Source: Mycobacterium sp. (GTDB lineage Bacteria > Actinomycetota > Actinomycetes > Mycobacteriales > Mycobacteriaceae). From it: a stretch of 42,948 bases of DNA. Below, piece by piece: positions 27,901-35,477 of the stretch (position 1 is its first letter; each line of letters opens with the position of its first letter). The notes under the pieces were generated by a model. That model saw only the letters and a list, made by a program, of their open reading frames with translations, made no database searches and was not told the origin of the DNA. The position numbers and the translations under genes are program-made. The stretch covers positions 1 through 42,948 of the forward strand of contig NZ_PKEK01000019.1 in assembly GCF_002863225.1 (NCBI RefSeq), written 5' to 3'.

Positions 27901-30759
27901 TTGCCGGGAAAGGGTGCCCGCACCGACGATATGGCAGGCGTGTCCGGCGGTGAGTCCTTGCGCGGAGTCGATGGTGGCTGCATAGCCCAGCGTCACATGC
28001 TTTTTCACATAATCAGCGGGCAAGCGCACCATTGTTCCGCTACCCAGGTGTCGCGCTTTGATGCTGCCGTCGTCGTTGGTTTCGATGATTTGGTAGCGGT
28101 AGCCGTTGCGCACATAGTCTTTGCGGCCGACGTGAATTCGCCGAGCGTTGCGTCGGGTGCGGATCAGGTCACCTGGTGATGCCGCCAATTTGTCCGACAA
28201 GATGATTTCCTTGCCGTGAAGGGTTTTCGGGTCAGCGGCGGCCAGCCGGTCCAGGCGGGCGCGGGCGTTGAGGGTGTCGACGATGTCGTTGGTGGGGGCC
28301 AGCAGGATGCTGTCTTTGCCGGCGTCGAGATCGGCGGCCCAGGCGGTGTAGGCCATGTCCGCGGCGGTGTCATCGGAGCCGACATGGACGCGGTGGTGGT
28401 CGATGTAGAAGCCGAGCCCGGAGGGGTCTCCGGCCCGGATCGCCAGTGTGGCAGCGCTTTCGGCGGTCGAGCTGAACCGCACCAGCTCGGAGAGAGTCAG
28501 CGCGTCGGTGGTCGCGGCGATGTCGCGCATGACACCGCCGGCGGAGATGGAGCCGAGCTGGCAGTCATCGCCGACCAGGCGGATGCTGGCGCCGCGGGCC
28601 AGCGCGTGGGTGATCACGGCGTCGAGATCAAGGGTGCCGGCCTTTCCCGCCTCGTCGATGATGATCAGCGTCTGGGGTCCGACGTCGCGGAACCATTCCG
28701 GTGGTGTCGAGCCGGTGGGCGTGCCGCCTGGGGTGGCCGACCACACGTATTTAGCGATCGTGTCGGTGGCCGCTGAGAGGTCTTCACCGAGCTCGATGGC
28801 GGCCGTGGCGGTCGGGGCGAGGCCGACGATGGTGCCGCCCGAGGAGCGCCACGCATGAGACAGCGCGGCCATGGCGGTGGTTTTGCCGGTGCCGGCGGGT
28901 GCCAACGCCAGCGCCACGCGGCGGCCGCTGCTGGCCATGTCGCGGACCAGCGCGAGCTGGCCTTCGTTGAGCGGCTTGTCGCGGGCGGCGGAGTCAGCGA
29001 AGGCCAGCGTGATGTCGGCGGCGGTGACGGTGCGGCCGCCGTCGAGCTGGGCGGCGGCGACGATACGTCGTTCTGCGGCAAGCACTTCGCGGCAGGTGTA
29101 GGTGGTGGCGCCGTGGCGGGTGTAGACGCTGGCCCCGTCGCGGCGGCGCAGCCGCGACGGTTCGCCCATCTCCGCGTCGCCCTCACCGATATGGGGCACG
29201 GAGAGGGGTTCGGCAAGGGCGGCGTCGGTGATTTTGTCGGCCAGGGTGGTGTCGGCGGCGTGTCCGGTGCCGCGCACCACGCGCTGCGCCTCTGCCAAGA
29301 CGTGATGGCGCTGCCAGGTCGCCCGAGTGGTCGACACGGTCTCGATGACCTGCGCGGCGCGCGCGGCGATCCAGGCGTCGTCGGTGGCATCCAACCGCAG
29401 GTGCGGGGTGGACAGGATGGAGCCGAGCATCGCCGTCAGCTCCTTGACGCCGCCGACGACTTCAACAGCTTGGGTGCGCCAGGTGTGGCGTTGCTCGGCC
29501 AGCGAGCGCGGCTCGTGCTTGGCGTCGCGGGTTTCCAGGGTGGCTTGCTGGGCCAACGCGATGGTCTCGACGTGGGTGGGTTCACGACCGTGGGTGGCGT
29601 GAAATTGCTTGGCCAGCTCGGCGGTGCGGGATTCGATCGCGATCCGCCGCGAAGACCACGCGGTCATCAATTCGGTCGACATGCCGACGATTTCGCGGAT
29701 CGGGCGTTTGTTGCGGCCCTCGACGGGCACGTCGGCGAACCGCAGCGACAAACGCTGCCCAAGGTGGGCTTCCAGGCGGGTGTTGTACAGCTCGGAGGCG
29801 GCCACGGTGAACTGGTGGACGGGCTGGCCGTCGAGTGCGAGCCAACGCATGACGCCGTCCGCATCGACGGTGGCGACCTTGTTGGAGATCGCGACGTGGG
29901 TGTGCAGATCGGGGTCACCGGCGCGTGAATCGCGGTGCGTGAAGGCCGCGCCGAGCAGTCCGGTGGTGTCGACTTGGGCGACGCCGTTGGTGCCGGATCG
30001 GGTGAACGCGGCGTGGGTCTCCAACCATTTCAGCGCGTCCGCGACGGCCGCGTCGTGGCATTCTTCGATCACCGCCGCGACGTCCATGGGTGCGATCGCC
30101 CACAACGCTGACACCGACTTCACCGGGGAGAAGGTCAAGTCGTAGCCCGCGACCGCGGTGGTGCGCGCCCGAGTTTCGCGCGCTATGTAGCCGGTGAGTT
30201 CGCGGTCGTCGGCGGGCGCGCGGCCATACTGTTCGGCGAACTTTCTGCGCGCGACGACAGTGCGGATCGCGGCGCGGGTGGGCGCATCGATGGGCGCGTT
30301 CCAGTGCGCGCCGACTTCGGTGTTGTGGTCGCGGTAGGCCACCGCCAGGGCGCGGGCGAAGGTCGTTTCGCCATCGCGGATGTAGAACCGGCGGCCCAGT
30401 TTGGTGGCTTCGCCGGCCGCGAGGCCGTGCACTCCCCGCGCGGTGACGTAGGCGGCGATCGCATCGGCGTTGGGATGCAACCCTTCTCCGAACAACGCTT
30501 TCATTTGAGCTTCGCTGACCTGGGAGCCAGCGTCGACGGCCCACACGTCGGCGACATCGCCGTCGGGCACCCAGCGTGCGCCGGTGGACTCCAGCGAGGC
30601 CAGCCCGGAGCCCACCCAGTGGCCCGGGGACTCTCCTTTGGAGGAGTAGTAGTCGATCAGCGGGGCCTTGCCGCGCGAGGTCGAATCGACAGCCGCGACT
30701 TGCCGGATGAGGTACTGGTACCCGTCTCCGGCAGTGAGCTTGTGCATCGTCATTGTCAC
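24904..30759 (-). CDS. MobF (TrwC/TraA-type) relaxase-helicase
   Basis: A 1951-residue conjugative relaxase. The N-terminal TrwC-like domain has tyrosines Y14, Y16, Y37 and Y38 as candidates for nicking, and the metal-binding histidine triad H275, H286, H288 in HRDSRAGDPDLHTHVAISNK. A RecD-like helicase follows: Walker A APAGTGKTTAM near 620, IIIDEAGKAG, GDDCQLGS, and DSAQGLTAGHA with LLYVALTRGR near 955. The C-terminal 900 residues are helical. Around 1770-1900 they contain a second helicase-like segment (VLWCSPTQEQAA, LIIVDHA) whose Walker A is lost. It nicks oriT and unwinds the strand for T4SS export. Start GTG 30759 follows GGAAGGGAC; ATG 30753 and 30747 are alternatives. Confidence 0.93.
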   Translation of the reverse strand: MTMTMHKLTAGDGYQYLIRQVAAVDSTSRGKAPLIDYYSSKGESPGHWVGSGLASLESTGARWVPDGDVADVWAVDAGSQVSEAQMKALFGEGLHPNADAIAAYVTARGVHGLAAGEATKLGRRFYIRDGETTFARALAVAYRDHNTEVGAHWNAPIDAPTRAAIRTVVARRKFAEQYGRAPADDRELTGYIARETRARTTAVAGYDLTFSPVKSVSALWAIAPMDVAAVIEECHDAAVADALKWLETHAAFTRSGTNGVAQVDTTGLLGAAFTHRDSRAGDPDLHTHVAISNKVATVDADGVMRWLALDGQPVHQFTVAASELYNTRLEAHLGQRLSLRFADVPVEGRNKRPIREIVGMSTELMTAWSSRRIAIESRTAELAKQFHATHGREPTHVETIALAQQATLETRDAKHEPRSLAEQRHTWRTQAVEVVGGVKELTAMLGSILSTPHLRLDATDDAWIAARAAQVIETVSTTRATWQRHHVLAEAQRVVRGTGHAADTTLADKITDAALAEPLSVPHIGEGDAEMGEPSRLRRRDGASVYTRHGATTYTCREVLAAERRIVAAAQLDGGRTVTAADITLAFADSAARDKPLNEGQLALVRDMASSGRRVALALAPAGTGKTTAMAALSHAWRSSGGTIVGLAPTATAAIELGEDLSAATDTIAKYVWSATPGGTPTGSTPPEWFRDVGPQTLIIIDEAGKAGTLDLDAVITHALARGASIRLVGDDCQLGSISAGGVMRDIAATTDALTLSELVRFSSTAESAATLAIRAGDPSGLGFYIDHHRVHVGSDDTAADMAYTAWAADLDAGKDSILLAPTNDIVDTLNARARLDRLAAADPKTLHGKEIILSDKLAASPGDLIRTRRNARRIHVGRKDYVRNGYRYQIIETNDDGSIKARHLGSGTMVRLPADYVKKHVTLGYAATIDSAQGLTAGHACHIVGAGTLSRQLLYVALTRGRVENHIYLSTAESDPHRVISPKATHPETAVDVLSATLRRDGAQISATTAAREAADPFARLGPAAAMYYDALGEAAHQAASPAALAQLHITADQLYPGLTRAQAWPVLCKHLAILAADGHDPLAALTTAATQDELFSAHDPAAVVDWRIDPTGAHSSGIGPLRWLPATPTLLADDPQWGTYLGARADLVTELADQIRDTVIGHWTPATAPVWAKPVLAANPKLAAEIAVFRAAHDVAADDTSLLGPPQYAVRAHAIQTMLEHHAQAALRTQYPHARRFEQLIDSINPRIRADGHWPGLAARLAQAATSRPDLPTLVRAAAAAHPLPDELPAAALWWRLSAELTSTATLDTPHTALRPAWITDLHNVFGSAAAEAILADPAWPGLVSAVNAADSTRWTPADLLNVAAEHLADIDPDHAIPTYQYARAITYTVDLFAGHHDHLDHDIPDRAPLHPEDEEQFPPDPAQPRTDMPVTDLTITEWDPESVAPDPLDEIAHSADELGALDFADLPRQRVEPPPLPDALVNVHALRSQYQQARTDYAQLRDRVRIGDGPAMREAGPRITALRARADADRPYLLAVQDVVAQWADAEDGYAGVVASVEWAREQLAQLQAQPDADPDDITSAKLDLRWRTMELPSMTPAERFQAALHHALAERAAAAGGAEHIISGDDVDKLIADVMGEDDRAVAAARRQCTLLRRDLDRAELTTAAAFAAAEIRSAEHIAAQLDELDAELRVLDAASRYQPLRPLPITPSAVTTLDPADAAALTSTAALPFAVTVLDAAPSDERTAALRVLHDAAIGANRNVLWCSPTQEQAASAVADRVATAAATVADTHAEILSGRGALAPGTLIIVDHAADADPAVLADLAERAAADQSGLILLDTTGPTWPPQPSRQLLGALGSELPWTKTLGAYPRSEVIAGGTPPDLDPALAQGRRLHASLRDEHLTDRIARSDQLRAKIRAAYKRHIDSTWLRQRGPALEQQTPQLGLSDD

Positions 30760-31046
30760 TGCGGCGCTGTCCCTTCCAGGCGCACGTTAGGGACTGGGTT
30801 GACGCCGTGTCTCGCATCGCTCCGGAGGTCGTTATCAAACCGTGACCTTAATGCAAGAGGTGTGTGGTTCGTAGGCTGGTCGAAAACGGTTGGTGGCGGT
30901 GTGCTCTGGTGATCGGGTTGTGGGTGCGGGTCGAGTTGTGTTGGGGCAGTGATGGACTGGGAAACGGTGGATGTGGACAATAGGGGACAGGATGATGTTG
31001 TGGGTGATGGTAGAGACGCGGGTTGACCGCGCCGTAAGGTGCGGCC
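30760..31046. promoter_or_regulatory. Divergent spacer at relaxase 5' end, candidate oriT region
   Basis: A 287-bp spacer between the divergent relaxase and small HTH genes, the usual place for oriT in MobF systems. From about 30890 to 31025 the plus strand is G/T-rich with very little C, a strong strand asymmetry. Four G-runs at about 30913-30947 could form a G-quadruplex. A DnaA-box match lies at 30972-30980. A short hairpin (CCGCGCC, GTAA, GGTGCGG; 31027-31044) covers the ribosome binding site of the plus-strand gene. No nic site could be identified. Confidence 0.45.
30972..30980 (-). promoter_or_regulatory. DnaA box, mycobacterial consensus
   Basis: TGTGGACAA, reverse complement of TTGTCCACA, inside the spacer at the relaxase 5' end. 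It is the second perfect copy of this box in an intergenic spacer of the window. Confidence 0.4.
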
Positions 31047-31517
31047 ATGGCGAATATCAACTCGAAAAACGCAGCGCGCAAGAAGGTTCGCGAAGCGCAG
31101 GCTCGGGCCAACGAGGCTCGGCAGGAGCATGAGCGGCTCAACGTCGATGACGCGGCGTCGTTTTTGGTCGAGGTGGGCCGGCTGGCGGCCGTGGACGAAT
31201 GGGAGCAGGGCCGTGTCTCTGAGATTCACGCAGAAGGCGAGCGGCGTCGACACGAGCACCGCCAGGAGGGCGCGGCAGCGGTGTCGCGCATGCTGGATCG
31301 CGGGGAGACGCTGGCCGGGATCGCCGAACTCGTCGGCGTCAAAGTCAGCGAGGTGCGTGCGGTGCTGAAATCGGCGGCCGCACAACCGGTCACGCCGCCG
31401 GATGCACTAGGTGCGGCCAGCGCGGCGCTCGACGCGGCGCTGGCCGCCGACGATCAGTTGGTGGGCGCGCCGGGCGAGGACGCGGCGCGCCCGGGCGGTG
31501 TCGGTGGGCTTGCTTAA
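31047..31517 (+). CDS. Coiled-coil/HTH small protein, divergent from relaxase
   Basis: A 156-residue soluble protein. Residues 1-75 are highly charged and read as a long helix or coiled coil (ARKKVREAQARANEARQEHER). Residues 85-110 look like a helix-turn-helix (GETLAGIAELVGVKVSEVRAVLK). The remainder is Ala-rich. A small DNA-binding protein divergently placed from a relaxase gene is often a relaxosome accessory factor or a repressor of transfer genes; both are inferences here. ATG 31047 has AAGG seven bases upstream, within a small hairpin. The next gene starts 9 bases after its stop, suggesting an operon of two. Confidence 0.7.
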   Translation: MANINSKNAARKKVREAQARANEARQEHERLNVDDAASFLVEVGRLAAVDEWEQGRVSEIHAEGERRRHEHRQEGAAAVSRMLDRGETLAGIAELVGVKVSEVRAVLKSAAAQPVTPPDALGAASAALDAALAADDQLVGAPGEDAARPGGVGGLA

Positions 31518-31526
31518 CGTGGCAGC

Positions 31527-32042
31527 GTGCGAGGCGAAGGCGCGGCAGCTGCGCTGTGGGTCGATCCCGCGGTGCACGCCGAGGAGTGCCGGCGTTTCGA
31601 TTCTTTCGTGGTGCGCGGCCCGGGGTTTGATGACTGTGATTTTTTCGTCGGCGCGATCGGCACGGACGGTTACGGCCGGTTTTTCATTTATCGAGGGGGC
31701 AGCGGGATCTGCGTACGTCCGCATCGCTACGCCCTGGCGCGTGCTTTAGGCAGTCCGCTGGCGTCGGACGAGTTCGGGTTGCACGAGTGTGACATGCCGC
31801 TGTGTGTGAAGGTGTGCGGCGCGGATGCGCCGCGACGTCATGTGGTGATCGGCGACCAGGGCGACAATATGCGCCGGATGGCGCGCATGCGGCGCGGTGG
31901 TGGTCGCAAGGTGATTGGTGGCGACGGACTGCGGTCGCGCCGTGAGCGGTCGGTGGCGCTGCGGACGGTGCTGCGGGAGCGCGGATGGGATCGCGACGCA
32001 GTGCAGGCGGTGCTGATCGGTGATGCGCCGACGTTGTGGTGA
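31527..32042 (+). CDS. HNH-like endonuclease family protein
   Basis: A 171-residue protein starting at GTG 31527. The centre has the order RPHRYALARALG, then LHECDMPLCVKV, then HVVIGDQGDNMRRMARMRRGG. This matches the HNH_3 homing-type pattern, in which an H-x-C-x3-P-x-C zinc and metal segment is followed by H-x-x-x-G and an N-M-x-x-M helix with a basic stretch. Such proteins are free-standing nicking or cutting enzymes of phages and plasmids, or DNA-binding derivatives. The final 40 residues include a possible HTH (RGWDRDAVQAVL). It follows the coiled-coil/HTH gene in the same direction. Confidence 0.7.
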   Translation: MRGEGAAAALWVDPAVHAEECRRFDSFVVRGPGFDDCDFFVGAIGTDGYGRFFIYRGGSGICVRPHRYALARALGSPLASDEFGLHECDMPLCVKVCGADAPRRHVVIGDQGDNMRRMARMRRGGGRKVIGGDGLRSRRERSVALRTVLRERGWDRDAVQAVLIGDAPTLW

Positions 32043-32062
32043 ATGTGTGGCCCGCGTGCGGG

Positions 32063-32650
32063 TCAGCTGGCCAGGGCGGTAGACGCCGGGCGGCTGGATC
32101 CGGCGGTGGCGCGGTGCTCGAGCCGGTGAACCGTGGTGTAGAGCATGCGGTAGACGACGACGGTATCGGCGCCCGAGACCGCGCTGGCGGGGTCTGGTCC
32201 GAAGGTGGACTGGAATGCCTCTTGGGCGTCGGCCAGCGCATGCAGGGCGACGTTGGCGTCGTGCACGGTGTGAAACGCCAGCCCGGTCGGGCTCTCGGTG
32301 GATCGCGTCGAGGTGATGCGAAGTTCACGCATCACGATGGTGGGATCGGCGGCCGGTGGCACCACCACCGGTGTGAGGTCGGGCCTGGCGGTGTCGGTGC
32401 GGCGGCAGTGGATGACGCGGGTGCGGGCCGCCGCGTCGAGAGTGCCGGCGCACAGCATTGCCACGGGCACACCGCAGGGGTCGTGTTGCAGGCCGCGGTA
32501 GTCAATCCATTTGACTACCGCCTGGCGCTCGGCGAGCGCGACCACGATGCCGTGGTGTGCCCGCACACTGTAGGTCGGGGAGCGCTCGGCCAGGGCGTCG
32601 GCATCGCAGGCGCTGACGAGTTGGCCTACCCGAAGGCGTTGCGCGGTCAT
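32063..32650 (-). CDS. Unknown protein (195 aa)
   Basis: A soluble protein of mixed character. Its first 60 residues read as a small beta barrel (VGQLVSACDADAL ... HHGIVVALAERQAVVKWIDYRG), which suggests an SH3- or KOW-like fold. The C-terminal part is helical. No catalytic motif is visible. ATG 32650 overlaps the stop of the preceding gene by ATGA, so the two are translated together. It ends 20 bases from the stop of the convergent HNH-like gene. I cannot assign a function. Confidence 0.6.
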   Translation of the reverse strand: MTAQRLRVGQLVSACDADALAERSPTYSVRAHHGIVVALAERQAVVKWIDYRGLQHDPCGVPVAMLCAGTLDAAARTRVIHCRRTDTARPDLTPVVVPPAADPTIVMRELRITSTRSTESPTGLAFHTVHDANVALHALADAQEAFQSTFGPDPASAVSGADTVVVYRMLYTTVHRLEHRATAGSSRPASTALAS

Positions 32651-33120
32651 GGTTGTCGCGTCGCGTCGTCGTGAGGGGCGGTGCGCGGGTCGATCAGGAT
32701 TTCATCGCGCGGGTCCCAGGAGGTGCCGTGGGTGCGTGTTCCGCCTTTGTCGGTCGCCGTGACCGACGTGAGCCAGCCGTGCGGATCAAACGTGATCGCA
32801 TCGACGGTGTACTCGTTGTCCCAGTGGTGACTGCGGTAGCGGCCACCGACCACGCGCGGGTCACGCGTCAGGGCAGGCGAGTAGTCAGTGGTGGTGACGG
32901 TCAGCGTCGCCACCCGCGTCGAACGCACCCCATCGGTCTGGTTCCAGACGGCGTATTCGCCCCAGCCGTCGATGGGTGCGATGACATCGTCGGGCTGTGA
33001 CCGGTGGATGTGGTGCTCTGCGAGGTCGAAGGCGGACTTCGCGGTCGGCTGCTCGGGGGACTCCCAGAATGGCATCCCATCGGGCTGGGAGTCGTCGGTG
33101 ATGGTGGCGAAGTAGCTCAT
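32647..33120 (-). CDS. Unknown protein (157 aa)
   Basis: A soluble 157-residue protein with an acidic, aromatic-rich N-terminus (SYFATITDDSQPDGMPFWESPEQP) and a beta-rich rest with many Thr, Trp and His. The look is of a small all-beta domain; no cysteine, membrane helix or known motif is present. It starts 21 bases after the NrdH-like gene on the same strand and is coupled to the next gene by ATGA. It is therefore probably the second gene of a redoxin, 157-aa, 195-aa operon. No function is assigned. Confidence 0.6.
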   Translation of the reverse strand: MSYFATITDDSQPDGMPFWESPEQPTAKSAFDLAEHHIHRSQPDDVIAPIDGWGEYAVWNQTDGVRSTRVATLTVTTTDYSPALTRDPRVVGGRYRSHHWDNEYTVDAITFDPHGWLTSVTATDKGGTRTHGTSWDPRDEILIDPRTAPHDDATRQP

Positions 33121-33141
33121 GATTGGTTTCGTCCTAATCGC

Positions 33142-33465
33142 TTAGTAGAGATGGGCCGATTCGGCCGCCGTGGCGTGGCCCTGGCGGCTGGAATGCGTGT
33201 TCACGCCGACACGGCCGTTGCGTCTGATGGCAAATACCGCAGGATTGCTCAGCGCTTTGATCCTGTCGGGCCGGAAGCCGGACCAGTGTTGCTCGCCGGC
33301 GATGACCACGGGGGCCTGCAGGTAGCCCAGGCTCATAACGTAATCGCGCGCGGCGGGGTCCTCGGCAATGTCCACAACGTCGTATTCGAGCCCGTTTTTG
33401 TCGAGAGCTTTCCGGGTGGCTGTGCATTGAACGCAGGCGGGCTTCGTGTAAAGCGTGACGGTCAT
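33142..33465 (-). CDS. NrdH-type redoxin with C-terminal extension
   Basis: A 107-residue glutaredoxin-like protein. The thioredoxin fold begins TVTLYTKPACVQCTATRKALD with the redox pair CVQC at 11-14, and the cis-Pro loop and C-terminal motif are APVVIAGEQHWSGFRPDRIKAL. The WSGFRPD segment is diagnostic of NrdH redoxins, which reduce class Ib ribonucleotide reductase. About 30 extra residues follow the usual end and are of unknown use. ATG 33465 has a near-perfect ribosome binding site (AAAGGAGG). No nrdE or nrdF gene is here. The protein might serve the host reductase during transfer replication or the nearby PP-loop protein. Confidence 0.88.
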   Translation of the reverse strand: MTVTLYTKPACVQCTATRKALDKNGLEYDVVDIAEDPAARDYVMSLGYLQAPVVIAGEQHWSGFRPDRIKALSNPAVFAIRRNGRVGVNTHSSRQGHATAAESAHLY

Positions 33466-33746
33466 TTAAATGCCTCCTTTGATCTCGGAATGGCGGTATC
33501 CATAATGCTTATTTTAAGCTTTAATATGTTCTTGCACAACGGTTTTAGGCCGATTAGTGCAATTCTTATGGAGATATCAGGAATGGCTTCTATCGGGTCT
33601 TAAGTACGGCGTTTTTCCTTTAGGTCGGCTTGCGTTGGCGGGAGCCTTTAGTCGAATTAAAAACTTTAGATATTGGCTCCATTAGTGACGAGAAATAAAT
33701 CGTCGTCTGTGCTTCTTAGTGGCGTTGTTGCAGTTTTGCAGAAATG
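33466..33746. other. AT-rich spacer between redoxin and parB-like genes
   Basis: About 280 bases without a credible gene and clearly AT-richer than the rest of the window, especially 33500-33540 and 33645-33705 with runs of A and T. It holds the redoxin promoter. Being beside a ParB-type gene, it could also be a DNA-unwinding element or partition site. CTTTAG occurs three times (33618, 33646, 33664) but at irregular spacing. Confidence 0.5.
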
Positions 33747-33789
33747 CCAGGGGCCCCGGGGCGGTGGTGTTCTCCCGCGGGGCCCCTGG
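33747..33789 (-). terminator. Strong hairpin terminator after the parB-like gene
   Basis: CCAGGGGCCCCG (33747-33758) and CGGGGCCCCTGG (33778-33789) form a perfect 12-bp GC stem with a 19-nt loop, ten bases after the stop codon at 33799. Only a weak T-rich stretch follows on the minus strand. Confidence 0.8.
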
Positions 33790-33798
33790 GGAGTGGCG

Positions 33799-35379
33799 CT
33801 AGTCCTCCTTACAAATCTGGCGGTACAGCGTGTCGGCTTTTCGCTTGCCGAGGATCACCTGCTCGATGTCGCTGAGCGTGTAGTCGTTGTCTTCCAAGAA
33901 GCGCAGGTAGGTCTTCGTGATGTCCTGCGGTCCTCGCCAGGCGTCCTTCGCGGTCCGGGCCTCGGTCGTGGCGAGCACCATGCCGAGCAGGATCACCAAT
34001 GCCCGTCCGTCGCCGGTGGCGGGCAGCTTGGCGACGGCCATTTTCGCGGTTTCGGTGTCGGCCAGGCCGAGGAGTTCGGGCGCGAGCTTCTGGCCGTGGT
34101 AGTCGTTGAACAGATCGGGTCGGGTGACGACGACTTCGGCTAGGTAGAGGGCTGTGCCTTTGGGGGCGGTCTTACGGGACAGGAGCTTGTCGCGCACCCA
34201 CTCGCGGCGCACGATCGCCGCTGCCTCCCCGAGCTTGTTCAAGGCGATGAGTTTGCGGCGCTCGGCGCGCTCCTTGTCGGCCTCCTCCTGGCGAGCCCGT
34301 TCCCGCTCGGCCGCACCGTCGGGGTCGCCCGCATCGGCGAGGCGATCGGCGTCGAAGCCGTACTGGCGTGCCGCCCAGTCGGGCATGGTGACCTTCGCCC
34401 CGCGGGGGTTGCAGCAGTAGTACTCGGGGCGCCAATCGGTGGTCTCGGTGACGGTGTGAATGTGCCGGTAACCCTCGGCCGGCTCCAGGGTGGGATCGTC
34501 GGCGGTGTCGAAGTCGATGTCGTCTTCGTTCACGGGTTCACCGGTCTCGACGTCGAGATAGACTTCCGCGGTTTCGAGGACGACCGCCCAATGCTGAGGG
34601 TCCATCTCCGCGACCTTCTCATCGGTCAGGGGTTCGCCCTCTGCGTCACGGAGATAGCCGGTGGGGATGTAGGCCTTGTCCGACCAGCCGGGGCGGTGTT
34701 CGAGCACGGTGTAGCCCTTCGCACTGAATGCGGCCGCCGTCTCCTCGTAGCGGCGGCGGTCTTCGCGCTCGGCCCGCAATTGAGCGACGCGGTGGTCGAA
34801 CTGGTCGGTGCCGGCCACCTTGATCAGCTCGGCCTGGGCCGTGTCGTCGCCGTCGAACTCGACGAAGCTGGTGGCCTCCACCAGGTTCAGCTGTCCGGCA
34901 TCCAGGGCGCTCATGGCCGTGTGCGATTCGATGGCCACCTTGGCTGCGGCGATGGCGTCCTTGGTGGTGGACAGTTCCTTGGCCACCTTGGTCGGTGACA
35001 CCCCGTCCAACAGGAGTTGGGCGATGCCGCGTGCTCGTTCAGCCTCGGTGAGAGGGGCGCGGTGATCGTTGGTCACCATCTGCTCGATGACGCGCTGGGC
35101 GCGAACGGCGCTTTCGGTTCCATCGACGCTACGCAGATACACCGGCACCGTCTGTAGCCCGATCTGACGAGCCGCCTGAATGCGGCGCTGGCCTTCGCGG
35201 ACGAACGGCTTGTCCTGCCCGTCGATGCGCACGGCCAGCACCGGGACTAAGACGCCGTGTTCCTGGATGGAGGCCAGGAAGTCGCGGTCAAGGCGCGGAT
35301 CAAGGCGCACGTTATCCTCGATCTCAACCTCGTTGGGGCTCAGATGAATCAGCTCGGGAGCGGGGGAAGTGGCGGTCAT
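33799..35379 (-). CDS. ParB-family DNA-binding protein
   Basis: From ATG 35379 the protein has 526 residues. The ParB N-terminal domain is visible: LIHLSPNEVEIEDNVRLDP, SIQEHGVLVPVLAV and EGQRRIQAARQIGLQTVPVYL, the last matching the GxRRxxAA nucleotide-binding box. The HTH follows (LTEAERARGIAQLLLDGVSPTKVAKELSTTKDAI). The long C-terminal region is charged, with a coiled-coil-like Glu/Arg stretch near 360-400. It is longer than chromosomal ParB proteins and has no ParA gene beside it. The frame extends to 35499, but that would cross the inverted repeat; ATG 35379 has AGGAAAGG upstream. It may act in partition, in gene control, or with the divergent PP-loop protein. Confidence 0.85.
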   Translation of the reverse strand: MTATSPAPELIHLSPNEVEIEDNVRLDPRLDRDFLASIQEHGVLVPVLAVRIDGQDKPFVREGQRRIQAARQIGLQTVPVYLRSVDGTESAVRAQRVIEQMVTNDHRAPLTEAERARGIAQLLLDGVSPTKVAKELSTTKDAIAAAKVAIESHTAMSALDAGQLNLVEATSFVEFDGDDTAQAELIKVAGTDQFDHRVAQLRAEREDRRRYEETAAAFSAKGYTVLEHRPGWSDKAYIPTGYLRDAEGEPLTDEKVAEMDPQHWAVVLETAEVYLDVETGEPVNEDDIDFDTADDPTLEPAEGYRHIHTVTETTDWRPEYYCCNPRGAKVTMPDWAARQYGFDADRLADAGDPDGAAERERARQEEADKERAERRKLIALNKLGEAAAIVRREWVRDKLLSRKTAPKGTALYLAEVVVTRPDLFNDYHGQKLAPELLGLADTETAKMAVAKLPATGDGRALVILLGMVLATTEARTAKDAWRGPQDITKTYLRFLEDNDYTLSDIEQVILGKRKADTLYRQICKED

Positions 35380-35403
35380 TGGGTGATCCTTTCCTCGAAC
35401 AGT

Positions 35404-35447
35404 GTGTTGCTTATAGGCTACACCATGATGTAGCCTATAAGCAACAC
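35404..35447. promoter_or_regulatory. Paired 19-bp elements (perfect inverted repeat) between parB-like and PP-loop genes
   Basis: GTGTTGCTTATAGGCTACA (35404-35422) and its exact reverse complement (35429-35447) flank a 6-bp spacer. The inner ends face each other and each arm points toward its gene: 24 bases before the parB-like ATG and 30 before the PP-loop ATG. The same element recurs upstream of two other genes. TATAAG within it could also serve as a -10 sequence. Confidence 0.85.
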
Positions 35448-35477
35448 CATTCGAACAACTAGAGGAGACGATTCTCG

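Noticed and set aside
33618..33669. Three CTTTAG copies as replication iterons
   Set aside because: The repeats are only six bases, the flanks differ and the spacing (28 and 18 bp) is irregular.
33799..35379. Calling the 35404-35447 dyad a parS site
   Set aside because: The same element also stands singly upstream of two other genes at promoter distance, which fits an operator better.
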